In this document: one piece after another, positions 32,783 to 41,336 of the stretch
Layout: each line of letters begins with the position of its first letter
Position numbering within the stretch: position 1 is the first letter of the stretch
DNA from: Myxococcales bacterium
GTDB taxonomy: Bacteria; Myxococcota_A; Polyangia; Polyangiales; Polyangiaceae
Direction: 5' to 3'
Assembly (NCBI GenBank): GCA_016794345.1
Contig: JAEUKE010000245.1
Coordinates: forward strand, 1 to 51,783
Length of the DNA: 51,783 nucleotides
Notes under the pieces: generated by a model
What the model was told of the DNA's origin: nothing
The model's database searches: none
Seen by the model: only the letters and a program-made list of their open reading frames with translations
Translations under genes and position numbers: made by a program

Positions 32783-34072
32783 TCACGATCGAGCTCCACC
32801 TCTCGCCAGCGCGGCGCACTCGCGGGCGCGCGCGCGGAGAAGCGCCCGCTCGCGCGCGTTCTCCGTCATCGAAGCCGCGCGCTCGAGCTCGACCTGCGCC
32901 TCGGCGAAGCGCCCGAGCTTGAAGAGCAGATCCCCGCGCACGCTGGGGACCAGGTGATACCGCGCGAGGGATGGCTCATCCGCGAGGGCGTCGACGAGCT
33001 CGAGCCCTTCGGCTGGGCCGAAGGCCATCGCGACGGCCATCGCGCGGTTGAGCTCCACCACCGGCGACTGCGTCAGCTCGGCGAGGGCGTCGTAGAGCGC
33101 GACGATACGGCTCCAGTCCGTCTGGTCGGCTGTCCTTGCGCGCGCGTGGCACGCAGCGATCGCAGCCTGCAACGTGTAAGGCCCCAGCGGTCGCGCGAGG
33201 GACTCGGCGCGGGCGAGGGCCGCGAGGCCTCGCTGGATGAGGAGCTGGTCCCATCGCGATCGATCCTGCTCCAGGAGGAGGATCGGCTCGCCGGTCGGGG
33301 TCACGCGCGCGCGGCTCCGCGATGCTTGGAGCTCCATCAAGGCGACGAGCCCGTGGACCTCGGCCTCGCCCGGTACGAGCTCCGCGAGGATCCGACCCAG
33401 CCTCAGCGCGTCGTCGCAGAGGTCCGCGCGCATCCAGCTGTCCCCGCGTGTCGCCGCGTACCCCTCGTTGAACACGAGGTAGACCACCTCGAGCACCGAC
33501 GGCAACCGCGCGGAGAGCTCCGCGCCGCGCGGGACCTCGAACGGCACCTTCGCCTCGGCGAGCGTCCGCTTCGCGCGGACGATCCGCTGCGCGATCGTGG
33601 GCTCCGGCAGGAGGAACGCCCGCGCGATCTCGTCCGTCGTCAGGCCCCCGAGCAACCGAAGCGTCAGCGCCACGCGGGCATCGGTCGAGAGCACGGGATG
33701 GCAGGCGACGAGCACGAGGCGGAGCAGGTCGTCTCCCACCTCCGCGTCGAGCGCCGACTCGAGATCGGGCGCGGCGCCCGGGGCAGACTCGGCCTCGTCC
33801 CGCGCGAGCGCCTCGTGTTTGCGCTCCACCATCTTTCGGCGGCGGAGCGCGTCGAGCGCGCGGTTCTTGGCGGTCGTCATGAGCCACGCGCCGGGGTTCG
33901 CGGGGATCCCGTCGGCTGGCCAGCGCTCGAGCGCCATGATCAACGCCTCCTGTGCGAGGTCCTCGGCCATCCCGACGTCGCGCACCATCCGCACGAGGCC
34001 GCCGAGCAGCCGCGCGGACTCGATCCGCCAGACTGCCTCGATGGCCTCGCGCGTCGCTCCAGCGGTCATCAC
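32783..34072 (-). CDS. ECF42-type RNA polymerase sigma factor with C-terminal extension
   Basis: 429 residues. Sigma region 2 (about 18-85) contains MAEDLAQEALIMALERWP and NPGAWLMTTAKNRALDALRR. Region 4 (about 125-180) contains LRLLGGLTTDEIARAFLLPEPTIAQRIVRAKR. A long C-terminal extension follows, with helix pairs like TPRs and the LLLEQDRSRWDQLLI motif characteristic of the ECF41/ECF42 lineage, in which the extension controls activity. Family knowledge says that ECF42 sigma factors sit next to DGPF-domain proteins and drive their expression. That layout is present here: the DGPF gene lies 7 bp upstream. No classical anti-sigma factor gene is adjacent. Confidence 0.9.
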   Translation of the reverse strand: MMTAGATREAIEAVWRIESARLLGGLVRMVRDVGMAEDLAQEALIMALERWPADGIPANPGAWLMTTAKNRALDALRRRKMVERKHEALARDEAESAPGAAPDLESALDAEVGDDLLRLVLVACHPVLSTDARVALTLRLLGGLTTDEIARAFLLPEPTIAQRIVRAKRTLAEAKVPFEVPRGAELSARLPSVLEVVYLVFNEGYAATRGDSWMRADLCDDALRLGRILAELVPGEAEVHGLVALMELQASRSRARVTPTGEPILLLEQDRSRWDQLLIQRGLAALARAESLARPLGPYTLQAAIAACHARARTADQTDWSRIVALYDALAELTQSPVVELNRAMAVAMAFGPAEGLELVDALADEPSLARYHLVPSVRGDLLFKLGRFAEAQVELERAASMTENARERALLRARARECAALARGGARS

Positions 34073-34079
34073 GGGACCC

Positions 34080-34448
34080 TCAGGTCTGGGCGAAGTCTTC
34101 CATTTCGTAGAGCGGCCGGACCTCGAGCTCCGACTCCTCGCCGGGCATCGGATCGGGGCAGCGCCTTGCCCACTCCAGCGCCTCGTCCAGCGATTTCACC
34201 TGCCAGATCCAGTAGCCGGCCACGAGCTCCTTGGTCTCGGCGAACGGTCCGTCGACCACGGTCTTCTTCCCGGCCGCGAACCGCACGCGTTTGCCCTGGC
34301 TGCTCGGCTTGAGCCCGTCGCCAGCGAGCATGACCCCCGCCTTGATCAGCTCCTCGTTGAACTTCCCCATGTCGGTGAGGAGCTTCTCCGAGGGCATCAC
34401 GCCTTTTTCCGAGTTCGCCGTCGCCTTCACGATCACCATGACGCGCAT
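34080..34448 (-). CDS. DGPF (YCII-related) domain protein
   Basis: 122 residues. It has the DGPF motif VVDGPFAETKELVAGYWIWQ and the following VKSLDEALEWARRCP, typical of the DGPF/YCII-related family partnered with ECF42 sigma factors. A GKKTVVDG strand precedes the motif. The fold is ferredoxin-like, and the biochemical role is unknown. The ATG at 34448 follows an AAGGA ribosome site (GAAAGGAACAG) and is preferred to a longer in-frame start. It is transcribed just before the sigma factor gene. A promoter recognised by the adjacent sigma factor is expected in the 200 bp upstream but I could not identify it. Confidence 0.9.
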   Translation of the reverse strand: MRVMVIVKATANSEKGVMPSEKLLTDMGKFNEELIKAGVMLAGDGLKPSSQGKRVRFAAGKKTVVDGPFAETKELVAGYWIWQVKSLDEALEWARRCPDPMPGEESELEVRPLYEMEDFAQT

Positions 34449-34648
34449 TGTTCTGTTCCTTTCTCTCTCGAGCGCGGCCGCTCCGAATCGGCCGGCTCGC
34501 TCTCTCATCGGGGCGACGAACATGCCCGGTCCGGATCGACGAGGCGACGGACTTTTTTTCGAAGGCCGCCAGTTGGGCCCCTCCGGCGCCCGACCTTTGC
34601 AGCGCCGGCACGGGTGTTTGGTTCGGCGGGACGTGATACGCGGTCGAC

Positions 34649-36805
34649 ATGTGGCTCGCGCTCGGCCTCCTCACGTGGCTGATTGCCACGATCGTGGCAG
34701 CACCGGCCTGGGCGGACGAGCCGGTCATCGAAGAGGGCCGAGAACGAGACGTGCTCGCCCTCTTCGCACCCTACGAGCTAGGAGGCGAGGTTCTGCCCGG
34801 CTGGATCCTCTCCGAGGTCCAGATCGAGCCCACCCGGGTGATCGTCGCGGCGCTCGGGCCGCGCGCGGAGCGTTCCGAGATCGTGCTCGTCCACGAGGAC
34901 GCCGCGGAGAGCGAGGAGGTCACCGCGAGCTTCGCCGTGCTCCGCTCGCCCATCGACAACGAGGTCGCGCGCCACGTCCAGACCCGGCTCATCGAGGCCG
35001 TCCGACGGAACGACGGCGGCCGATTCTGGCGCGCGATTCGGCCGCTGCCGATCGATCGACCGATCTCGCGCGGCCCACCCCGGCTCGGCGTCTGGCTTGC
35101 GTTCGACGGTCTCGTCCTGCTCGTCGGGCTCGTCCTCGTCGTCGTTGCGCTCACCGTGCGCGCGCTCCGGTCGGCGCCCAGCTGGGTGAAGCTCGCGGTC
35201 CCGTCGGCGTTCCTCGCCGGGCTCGCGCTTCGACTCGCGCTCGCTCAGCCCGCGCTGCTCGGTGCGTGGCCGTGGTCGCGGATGGGCCCCCACGCACGCA
35301 GCGTCTTCGAGAGCGCGCTCGCGGCCGCGTTCGTCGAGCGCTTCGGGCTGTCGGTGCCCTACACCGATCTCTCCTTCTCGATCGGCCTCGTCTACGCGGG
35401 GCTGATGCCGCTCGTGCTCTTCGCTCACGCGACGCAGGTGCTCCGCGACCCGCGAGCGGGCGCCTTCGCCTCCATCGCCGTCGCGCTGTCGCCGCATCAC
35501 ATTCGCTTCTCGCGCTGCGAAGACGCGTTCGTCCCGTCGCTCGTGCTGACCTCGACCGCGTTTGCGCTGCTCCACACCTTTCTCCGAGATCGCGCGCGAC
35601 CCATGCGGATCGCCGCGGCCGCGGTCCTGCCGCTGGTCCTCTGGCCTGCCTACCTGCTCCGGCCTCTCAACATCCTCTTCGTTGGCATCTTCGTCTGGGC
35701 CGCCGTGGCGCTCCACCCGACTGAAGCGCCACGAGCGCGGCGCGCGATCGGCGCGGCGATCGCGGCGCTGGTAGGGGTCGGGGCCTGGTTCGAGCTCCAA
35801 CGGGACCACGGCGAGCAGCTCGCCGACGCGGGCGGCGCGCCGTGGGTCTGGCTCTCGCGGGTGCCGGGCACGTTGCTCGATCCCGAGCTGAACGTTCTAC
35901 TCCAGCCGGGGCTGACGCCGCCGGTGTTGCTCGTCCTCGCGGGGATCGGGGTCTGGTCGCTCGTTCATCGGGGCGAGCGACGTCTCGCGCGTTTCCTCGC
36001 GGCCTGGCTCGCGGTCTTCTTCGTCGCTCACTGCTACGTGGTCGACGCACCCATGATGCCTCGTTACCACCTGCACCTCCTCGTGCCGCTGCTGCTCGCC
36101 GCGGCCGTGGGCGCGACCGAGGCCGCCAGGCGCTCGCGCCCGGCCATCATGCTCGCGGTCGGAGGCTTGTTCGTCACGCCGCTCCTGGCCCGGCACGTCG
36201 TCGGAGATCTCTCGTACGCCGACCAGCGGGAGCATACCTTCGTGTCGCGCGCGCGTGATCTCGTGCCGGAGGGGTGCACCGTCGTCGAATACGTCGGCGA
36301 CGAGGGAAGCGCAGACGCGCGCTTCGCACGCATCGGTCTTCGCCTGGGTGGTCCGTCGCCGCAGCGCTTCGTCTCGCGCGCCGTGGGGCGAAGCGAAGGT
36401 CCGGCGGCGCTAGTCCCGTGGAAACGGAGTTTCCACGCAAACAACAATGAGTCCACTCAGGAACAAGCCGCCGCTTCGCCCGGGAATTCGGGCCGCCTTC
36501 GCCCCGTCAGGGGCGGCCCGAATTCTTCAAGAAGTGTTGGTTCCAGGGGACTAGCCGAGGCCGTGCTCTCGGCGCCGGGCGAGTGCGTCTTCGTCTACGA
36601 AGGCCTGGCTTGCTGGGGCGGCAAGGAGCGGAGCGAGCCCTACGCGCCGGCGTGCGCCGCGCTGGGCTCCATCGAAGGGCTCGACCTTGCCGCCGAAGAG
36701 ACGTTTGCGCCGAAGACCTACGAGCGCCGAGTCCTCCGCGGACTCGATCCGGCCGCTGGAGCCGTCACGCTCCGCCTGCGAAAGCGCTCGGGCCCGCCTC
36801 GCTGA
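34649..36805 (+). CDS. Polytopic membrane protein, probable GT-C glycosyltransferase, with an in-frame insertion
   Basis: 718 residues. A signal-anchor or signal peptide (LALGLLTWLIATIVAAPAWA) is followed by a non-membrane N-terminal domain of about 150 residues, then about nine transmembrane helices (about 150-510). A loop with LGAWPWSRMGPHARSVFESALAAAFVERFGL recalls the first loop of PMT_2 (family 39) enzymes. Later helices contain AYLLRPLNILFVGI and a soluble end. Residues 588-634 come from a 141-bp palindromic insertion; without it the chain would read directly GPAALAEAVLSAPGECVF. Whether it is an active glycosyltransferase is uncertain, and no substrate is apparent. It faces away from the ECF42/DGPF pair, with 200 bp in between. 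Confidence 0.7.
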   Translation: MWLALGLLTWLIATIVAAPAWADEPVIEEGRERDVLALFAPYELGGEVLPGWILSEVQIEPTRVIVAALGPRAERSEIVLVHEDAAESEEVTASFAVLRSPIDNEVARHVQTRLIEAVRRNDGGRFWRAIRPLPIDRPISRGPPRLGVWLAFDGLVLLVGLVLVVVALTVRALRSAPSWVKLAVPSAFLAGLALRLALAQPALLGAWPWSRMGPHARSVFESALAAAFVERFGLSVPYTDLSFSIGLVYAGLMPLVLFAHATQVLRDPRAGAFASIAVALSPHHIRFSRCEDAFVPSLVLTSTAFALLHTFLRDRARPMRIAAAAVLPLVLWPAYLLRPLNILFVGIFVWAAVALHPTEAPRARRAIGAAIAALVGVGAWFELQRDHGEQLADAGGAPWVWLSRVPGTLLDPELNVLLQPGLTPPVLLVLAGIGVWSLVHRGERRLARFLAAWLAVFFVAHCYVVDAPMMPRYHLHLLVPLLLAAAVGATEAARRSRPAIMLAVGGLFVTPLLARHVVGDLSYADQREHTFVSRARDLVPEGCTVVEYVGDEGSADARFARIGLRLGGPSPQRFVSRAVGRSEGPAALVPWKRSFHANNNESTQEQAAASPGNSGRLRPVRGGPNSSRSVGSRGLAEAVLSAPGECVFVYEGLACWGGKERSEPYAPACAALGSIEGLDLAAEETFAPKTYERRVLRGLDPAAGAVTLRLRKRSGPPR
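36410..36554. mobile_element. In-frame palindromic (MITE-like) insertion within a membrane-protein gene
   Basis: The ends are CTAGTCCCGTGGAA and TTCCAGGGGACTAG, inverted repeats of 14 bp with one mismatch. If CTAG is a 4-bp target duplication, the net insertion is 141 bp, that is 47 codons, in frame with no stop. Inside, GTGGAAAC-GGA-GTTTCCAC (36417-36435) is one hairpin, and 14-bp perfect arms GAATTCGGGCCGCC / GGCGGCCCGAATTC (36484-36497 and 36512-36525) form another. There is no transposase ORF, so it is non-autonomous. The region is less GC-rich than the surrounding gene. CTAG fits the YTAR target of IS5-type elements, but the family is not established. Confidence 0.75.
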
Positions 36806-36843
36806 CGCGCGCCGTCGGATCGTTGGTACGCTGGCGCATCTCG

Positions 36844-37548
36844 ATGAGTCGGCTCTTCCCGCTCGGTCTGCTCCTCCTCTCGATACCGACCGCTTGCGCT
36901 CCGACCGCGCGGCAGGACGCGAGGCCGGAGCCCTCCAGCTCACCTCTATCGCCCGCTGTCAGCGTGACGCCGCCCGAGGCCACCGTCGCTCCGCAGCCGA
37001 GCGCTTCCGCGGTCCCCCCGGCCGCGAGCGTCGCCCCTGCCGAGGTTGCACCGGAAGGCTTCGAGCCGATCCCGGCGAAGCGAAAGGGCGGCTTCCCGGG
37101 GGTGGCGTTCAAGAAGGCCCGCGCGTTCGCGTTCGATCTCTCGGTGAGCGGCAAGCCCGTCTGTCGCGCGCCGCTCGATCCAGACGGCACGCTCTGCAGC
37201 ACGGTCGAGCGCGACGGGGTCGAGCTCTCCGCCGCCCAGGTCGAACGGCTGCTCGCCTTGCTCGGCCAACCCTCCACGTTCGGCGGCGGGGCCAAATGTT
37301 TCCTCCCGCACCACGGAGTCGTCTTCTACGACGAGCGCGAGACGCCGGTCGCGGAGCTGTCGTTCTGTCTGCTCTGCGACATGGCGCTCGCGCATCCGGC
37401 GATCCCGCGGACGCGGCCGAGCGACACGGGGGAGGGCCTCACCGGTCTCTCCGAGAAGGGCAACGCGGCGCTACGCGGGCTCTGCAACGAGCTCGGGCTG
37501 CCGAAGTGCAACGCGCGCTCGCCGCAGGAGTTCGGCGCACCCGAGTGA
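36844..37548 (+). CDS. Predicted lipoprotein, function unknown
   Basis: 234 residues. Signal sequence MSRLFPLGLLLLSIPTAC gives a lipobox with Cys at 18, followed by a Pro/Ser/Ala-rich linker (about 20-75). The remainder is a globular domain with Cys pairs (KPVCRAPLDPDGTLC, ELSFCLLCDM) and an SAAQVERLLALLGQPSTFGGGAKC stretch. It has no recognised family, although the layout (linker plus small Cys-containing domain) is common for myxobacterial outer-membrane lipoproteins. It begins 38 bp after the membrane-protein gene stop and may be co-transcribed with it. Confidence 0.65.
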   Translation: MSRLFPLGLLLLSIPTACAPTARQDARPEPSSSPLSPAVSVTPPEATVAPQPSASAVPPAASVAPAEVAPEGFEPIPAKRKGGFPGVAFKKARAFAFDLSVSGKPVCRAPLDPDGTLCSTVERDGVELSAAQVERLLALLGQPSTFGGGAKCFLPHHGVVFYDERETPVAELSFCLLCDMALAHPAIPRTRPSDTGEGLTGLSEKGNAALRGLCNELGLPKCNARSPQEFGAPE

Positions 37549-37584
37549 GCCGACCACGGCTCCAGCTCGGCGACGGAGCCCGCG

Positions 37585-39912
37585 TTACATCGCCGAGGGC
37601 GTGTTCACGAAGGCCGCGTAAGGCCGGCATTGCTGGCCGCGAAGCGACGGACAGGCCGGGAGCGGCGTCTGCGACGCGAGGCCCCCGACGACGGGCAGGA
37701 GCACGCTCGACGGGTGCGCGGCGTCGTGTCCGATGTCGTAGCTCACGTCACCGTTGAAGGTCTTGAGCACGAACGTCCACCGAGCGCGGCTGTCCCCTGG
37801 CGTATCGACGAGCAGGCGGACGCGCGAGCCGGCGCGGAACGTGTGGCTGAACGCGGCGATTCCGACGCGGGCTTCGGTCCACTCGCCAGGCACGAGGAGC
37901 GCTTCGTCCTCCTGGCGGTAGCTGTGCTCGGGCCACAGCGCGGTGGCGGAGGCCGCGAGGGCGCGGTGGCTCGCGCGCAGCCAGCCGCTCTGCACGAACA
38001 TCTCCTGTCCGTCGGGGCGCACCTCGGTCAGGTTCACCTCGAGGTCGGCGTCGTCGACCGGCGAGCGGATCCAGAGGTCGGCGCTGGCGCTGCCGACCAT
38101 GACGAGATCGCTCGCGAGCGGCGCGGTCTCGAAGACCACCGCCATCGCGTCGTCGGGTTGTGGCCAGACGTAGTCGGGGAGCTTGTCCCAGACGTCGCCC
38201 CCCGGGGCGATGATGCCGCGGTCGCCCGCGTCCGGGTCGAGCTGGAAGCTCGAAGCGGCCGACGCGTCGAGCGGCGCGCTCGCGGTCATCGAGCCGTCGG
38301 ACTGGAAGTAAAAACGCGTTGGCGTCTGCTCGGGCGGCGGCCAGGCGTCGAACCAGATCTCGTGTGTCCCTTCGGGCGCCCCGGGGTCCGTCCCGCCGCC
38401 GTTCTCGAAGATGACACGGAGGGGCTGTTCGGCCTCGTAGGCCGCCTTTGCCTCGTCGAACGTCGGGTAGCTCGCGAACCGATCGGGCGGCAGCTCGAGC
38501 GAGGCGTCGAACACGTTCTGGAAGAGGTTCGGGGCCAGCGTGCGGACGATCGGATCGATGACCGGGATCTCTTCGGCGACGTAGATGTCGAGGAAGGCCT
38601 TCCACTCCACGAGGATCTGCGGCGCAAAGCCGTCGGGGTGGATGCCGTTGTAGATGGTGAAGCGCGTGATCGGCGCGCTCGTGAACCGATCGAGGAGCGT
38701 GAAATAAAACGGCCCGGTCTGCTCGTCTTGCTGCGAGCTGACCAAGAACACGGGCACCTCGATCTCGTCTGCGAACGCCGTGGGGTCGAGCGGCTTGACG
38801 ACGTCATCCGTGTAGTAGGGGTTCTCCTCGGACTTCTTCACCACGTCCGCCTTCTGGCCGTGGAGGAGCTGGTTCTCCTCGCAGGTGGTGTCACCCGCGT
38901 CGACGCGCGCCTGCTCCCAGCCCTGTCCGTAGGGGTCGGCCTTGTCGAGCACGTTCGTGATCCACTCGAGCGCGAAGCCGTCGTTGTAGATGCCGCCCGG
39001 GCGCATGGTGGAGTGTGTCCCGCCGACGACCGAGAGAGGCGTGATCGCGGCGAGGCTCGGCGGGTGTGTACGCGCGACGAACAGCTGCGTGATGCCGGGA
39101 TACGACAGCCCGGTCATGCCCACGCGGTTGTTCTTCACCCAGCTCTGCGCAGCGACCGTCTCGATGATGTCGTAGCCGTCGAGGAGCTGCAGCTGCTCGA
39201 AATAGTCGTAAGCGCCGCCTGAGCAGCCGGTGCCGCGCATGTTCACGCCCACGGTGGCGTAGCCGTTCAGCGCCGCGATGAGCGCGCTCTCGTCCTTCGG
39301 CGCGTCACACAGGACGGGTAGCGTGTCGCAGAGCGTTCCGAAGTCCCCGATGGGCTCACCCGGCTGCGAGGGGGTGTAGCCGGAGTAGGTGACGATCGTC
39401 GGGTAGGGGCCGTCTTCGATCGGGCCGGGGAGCGTGACGTACGCCGAGAGCTTCGTTCCGTCGCGCGTCGTGATGTAGCCGAACCCGGGCTGGAGGGTCT
39501 GGCTCGTGTAGAAATCCTGCGGAGGCAAGCTGTCCTCCGCCCTCATCACACGGACCGGCGCGTGTACCTCCGGCGGCGTCAGGCTCGCGCCGACGACGCG
39601 GTAGTCGTCGCCAGGCGGGACCTCTCGCAGCACCAGGCTGCCGAGGTCGTCCGTGATTCCTGTGGCCACGACGGTGCCGTCCGGGGTCTGCACCTCGATT
39701 GTCGTCGATGGTGGCGCTTTCCACACGTGCACCTGCTCGACGCTCCCACGCACGCTGAGCTCGGACGCTTCGCCGCCTCCGCCGCCCGCGCCCGCGCCGG
39801 TGGTCGAGCCTGCGCCCGCGCCGGTCGTGGACGTCGTTCCGAGGTCGTCGTCGCCGCAAGCGCCCGAGAGGATCACGAGCAGGGGGGCCGCGAACGGAAG
39901 CCGCTTGAGCAT
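37585..39912 (-). CDS. CocE/NonD family serine hydrolase lipoprotein (X-Pro dipeptidyl-peptidase-like)
   Basis: 775 residues. The lipobox ILSGAC (Cys 19) is followed by a Thr/Gly/Ala low-complexity linker. Residues about 50-125 form a small beta domain, then an alpha/beta hydrolase: nucleophile Ser270 in GMTGLSYPGIT, Asp396 in SSQQDEQTG, His425 in YNGIHPDGF. The C-terminal 200 residues form the jelly-roll domain of X-Pro dipeptidyl-peptidases and CocE, ending DTPGDSRARWTFVL-. Substrates are peptides or esters; the lipid anchor suggests an outer-membrane or surface location. The gene begins 88 bp after the c-type cytochrome gene on the same strand and is not obviously part of the nos transcript. 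Confidence 0.9.
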   Translation of the reverse strand: MLKRLPFAAPLLVILSGACGDDDLGTTSTTGAGAGSTTGAGAGGGGGEASELSVRGSVEQVHVWKAPPSTTIEVQTPDGTVVATGITDDLGSLVLREVPPGDDYRVVGASLTPPEVHAPVRVMRAEDSLPPQDFYTSQTLQPGFGYITTRDGTKLSAYVTLPGPIEDGPYPTIVTYSGYTPSQPGEPIGDFGTLCDTLPVLCDAPKDESALIAALNGYATVGVNMRGTGCSGGAYDYFEQLQLLDGYDIIETVAAQSWVKNNRVGMTGLSYPGITQLFVARTHPPSLAAITPLSVVGGTHSTMRPGGIYNDGFALEWITNVLDKADPYGQGWEQARVDAGDTTCEENQLLHGQKADVVKKSEENPYYTDDVVKPLDPTAFADEIEVPVFLVSSQQDEQTGPFYFTLLDRFTSAPITRFTIYNGIHPDGFAPQILVEWKAFLDIYVAEEIPVIDPIVRTLAPNLFQNVFDASLELPPDRFASYPTFDEAKAAYEAEQPLRVIFENGGGTDPGAPEGTHEIWFDAWPPPEQTPTRFYFQSDGSMTASAPLDASAASSFQLDPDAGDRGIIAPGGDVWDKLPDYVWPQPDDAMAVVFETAPLASDLVMVGSASADLWIRSPVDDADLEVNLTEVRPDGQEMFVQSGWLRASHRALAASATALWPEHSYRQEDEALLVPGEWTEARVGIAAFSHTFRAGSRVRLLVDTPGDSRARWTFVLKTFNGDVSYDIGHDAAHPSSVLLPVVGGLASQTPLPACPSLRGQQCRPYAAFVNTPSAM

Positions 39913-40000
39913 GACCGGCAAATTCGCAGAGCTACGGCGGCGCCACAATGGGGATGTGACGCACCGGAACGCTCGGCCTCGCCGCCTCGCTCGCCCGGCG

Positions 40001-40438
40001 TCAGGTGCCGAACTTCCGCACGACCTTGACCAGCGCGTCCACGACGTGGGGCTTGCTCTCGAGATCCGGCGCGGCAGGCATGGAGGGGCTCTTGCCCACC
40101 GCCGCGCCGCCGAGCAGGATCGCCTTCTTGATCTGCTCGTCCGTGACGGACTTCTGCCACTCCTTGTCCGTGTAGTCGCGCGGCTTCGGCGTGAGCGCGG
40201 CGGCGCCGGGCCCGTCGCCCTTGCCGGTGTTGCCGTGGCAAGAGCCGCAGCGTTGCTCGAACGTCTTTCGTGCGGCCTCCTCGCTCAGCTCGGCGGGCGC
40301 GGCGGGGGCCGGAGGCGATGCGCCGGTCGCCTTCCCGGCGGCCTGCGACGACGACGCCCCGCCTTTGTCGCCGCTCCCGCACGCTGCCAGGAGGAGCGCC
40401 GCGCCGACCAAGAACCTCGACCATCTCGAATTTGTCAT
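40001..40438 (-). CDS. c-type cytochrome lipoprotein
   Basis: 145 residues. Lipobox LLLAAC (Cys 20), then an Ala/Pro/Ser linker, then one monoheme cytochrome c domain. Heme motif CGSCH at 64-68; the likely sixth ligand is Met120 in SPSMPAAPDL. GNTGKGDGPGAAALTPKPRDY is typical of small class I cytochromes that follow the heme site. It follows nosY by 52 bp at the end of the nos run and could be an electron donor or shuttle to NosZ. In clade II clusters, cytochromes of this kind are common neighbours. The donor role is inferred from position. Confidence 0.85.
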   Translation of the reverse strand: MTNSRWSRFLVGAALLLAACGSGDKGGASSSQAAGKATGASPPAPAAPAELSEEAARKTFEQRCGSCHGNTGKGDGPGAAALTPKPRDYTDKEWQKSVTDEQIKKAILLGGAAVGKSPSMPAAPDLESKPHVVDALVKVVRKFGT

Positions 40439-40490
40439 TGTCCTACCTCTTCATCCATGCGCTCGTCCGCACGAAGGCGGCGAGCGCTCG

Positions 40491-41336
40491 TCATCCCACC
40501 AAGTCGCTCCGCGCGAGCCGCCGCGACGCAAGCGCGATGGCGACGCTGCCGAGGAGCGCCGGCCATCCGATCCCGATGATCAGCGACCACCGCGGTCCGA
40601 GCGTGTTCGCCAGCCAGAAACCAACGGGCCCGAGCACGGAGAGCTCCGGGTCGATGCCGCTGAGGATGGCGATGCGCGACGCCTCGACCGGGTTGACGGC
40701 CGCGAGGCCGAACACGATCTCGGGCTTCAGCTTCCAGCGCAGGAGCGCGCCGATGAGCCCGAAGTCGTGCAGCACCGCGGCCGTGAGCCAGGCGACGAGC
40801 GCCAGCACCGTCGCGCGCTCCGCGCTCTTCGCCCCCGACGAGATCCACAGGCCGACGCCGACGAACGCCCAGGCGAGGCTGAGCACCACCGCGAGCGCGC
40901 GGACCACCATCGGCGCGAGCGCCCCGTCTCTGCCTTCGCCGAGCCCGTAGGCGAGCGTCAGGAGGAGGAGGACGCCGAGCGGCGCCACGACCACCGCGAG
41001 GCGTGCGATGAGGGTCGCGCGAAGCCACTCCACGCGCCGCACTGGCTGGGCGAGGAACAGCTCGAAGAAGCCGCTCGTTCGCGCCCTGACGATGCTCTGG
41101 CTTGTCGCGACGAGCGCGACCAGCGGAATGGTGAGCACCATTGCGTTGGAGAGGTTGAGGACGACGCGGCTCATCCCCGTGAAGCCGAGCACGCTCGACT
41201 CGCGCAGGCCCAGCCAGACGAACATCCCGAAGACCAGCGAATAGGTCGCGGCGGTCAAGATCATCCACCGCGAACGCAGCGCCTCCGCGAGCTCCAATCG
41301 ATAAAGTATCGTCGTTCTCTCCGCGATCACCTTCAT
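40491..41336 (-). CDS. nosY: NosY-type ABC transporter permease
   Basis: 281 residues with six or so transmembrane helices. Features such as FGMFVWLGLRESSVLGFTG, SQSIVRARTSGFFELFLAQPVRRVEWL and VFGLAAVNPVEASRIAILSG match the ABC-2 type NosY permease. NosDFY delivers sulfur or otherwise supports assembly of the copper cluster of nitrous oxide reductase. The ATG overlaps the nosL stop (ATGA). In transcription order nosL precedes it. Confidence 0.88.
   Translation of the reverse strand: MKVIAERTTILYRLELAEALRSRWMILTAATYSLVFGMFVWLGLRESSVLGFTGMSRVVLNLSNAMVLTIPLVALVATSQSIVRARTSGFFELFLAQPVRRVEWLRATLIARLAVVVAPLGVLLLLTLAYGLGEGRDGALAPMVVRALAVVLSLAWAFVGVGLWISSGAKSAERATVLALVAWLTAAVLHDFGLIGALLRWKLKPEIVFGLAAVNPVEASRIAILSGIDPELSVLGPVGFWLANTLGPRWSLIIGIGWPALLGSVAIALASRRLARSDLVG

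Noticed and set aside
34540..34560. T-run before the membrane protein gene as an intrinsic terminator
   Set aside because: The T-run stands alone with no strong GC hairpin before it and lies between divergent genes, where a terminator would not be expected.
34618..34650. TGTCGA-type -35 site as an ECF42 promoter for the DGPF gene
   Set aside because: The only match has an implausible 10-bp spacing to a CGTC element and lies about 200 bp from the gene; not strong enough to call.
36410..36554. A REP element acting as a terminator or assembly artefact
   Set aside because: It sits within a coding frame and keeps it open for 47 codons, has CTAG at both ends and near-perfect inverted ends; an artefact would not be expected to show this.
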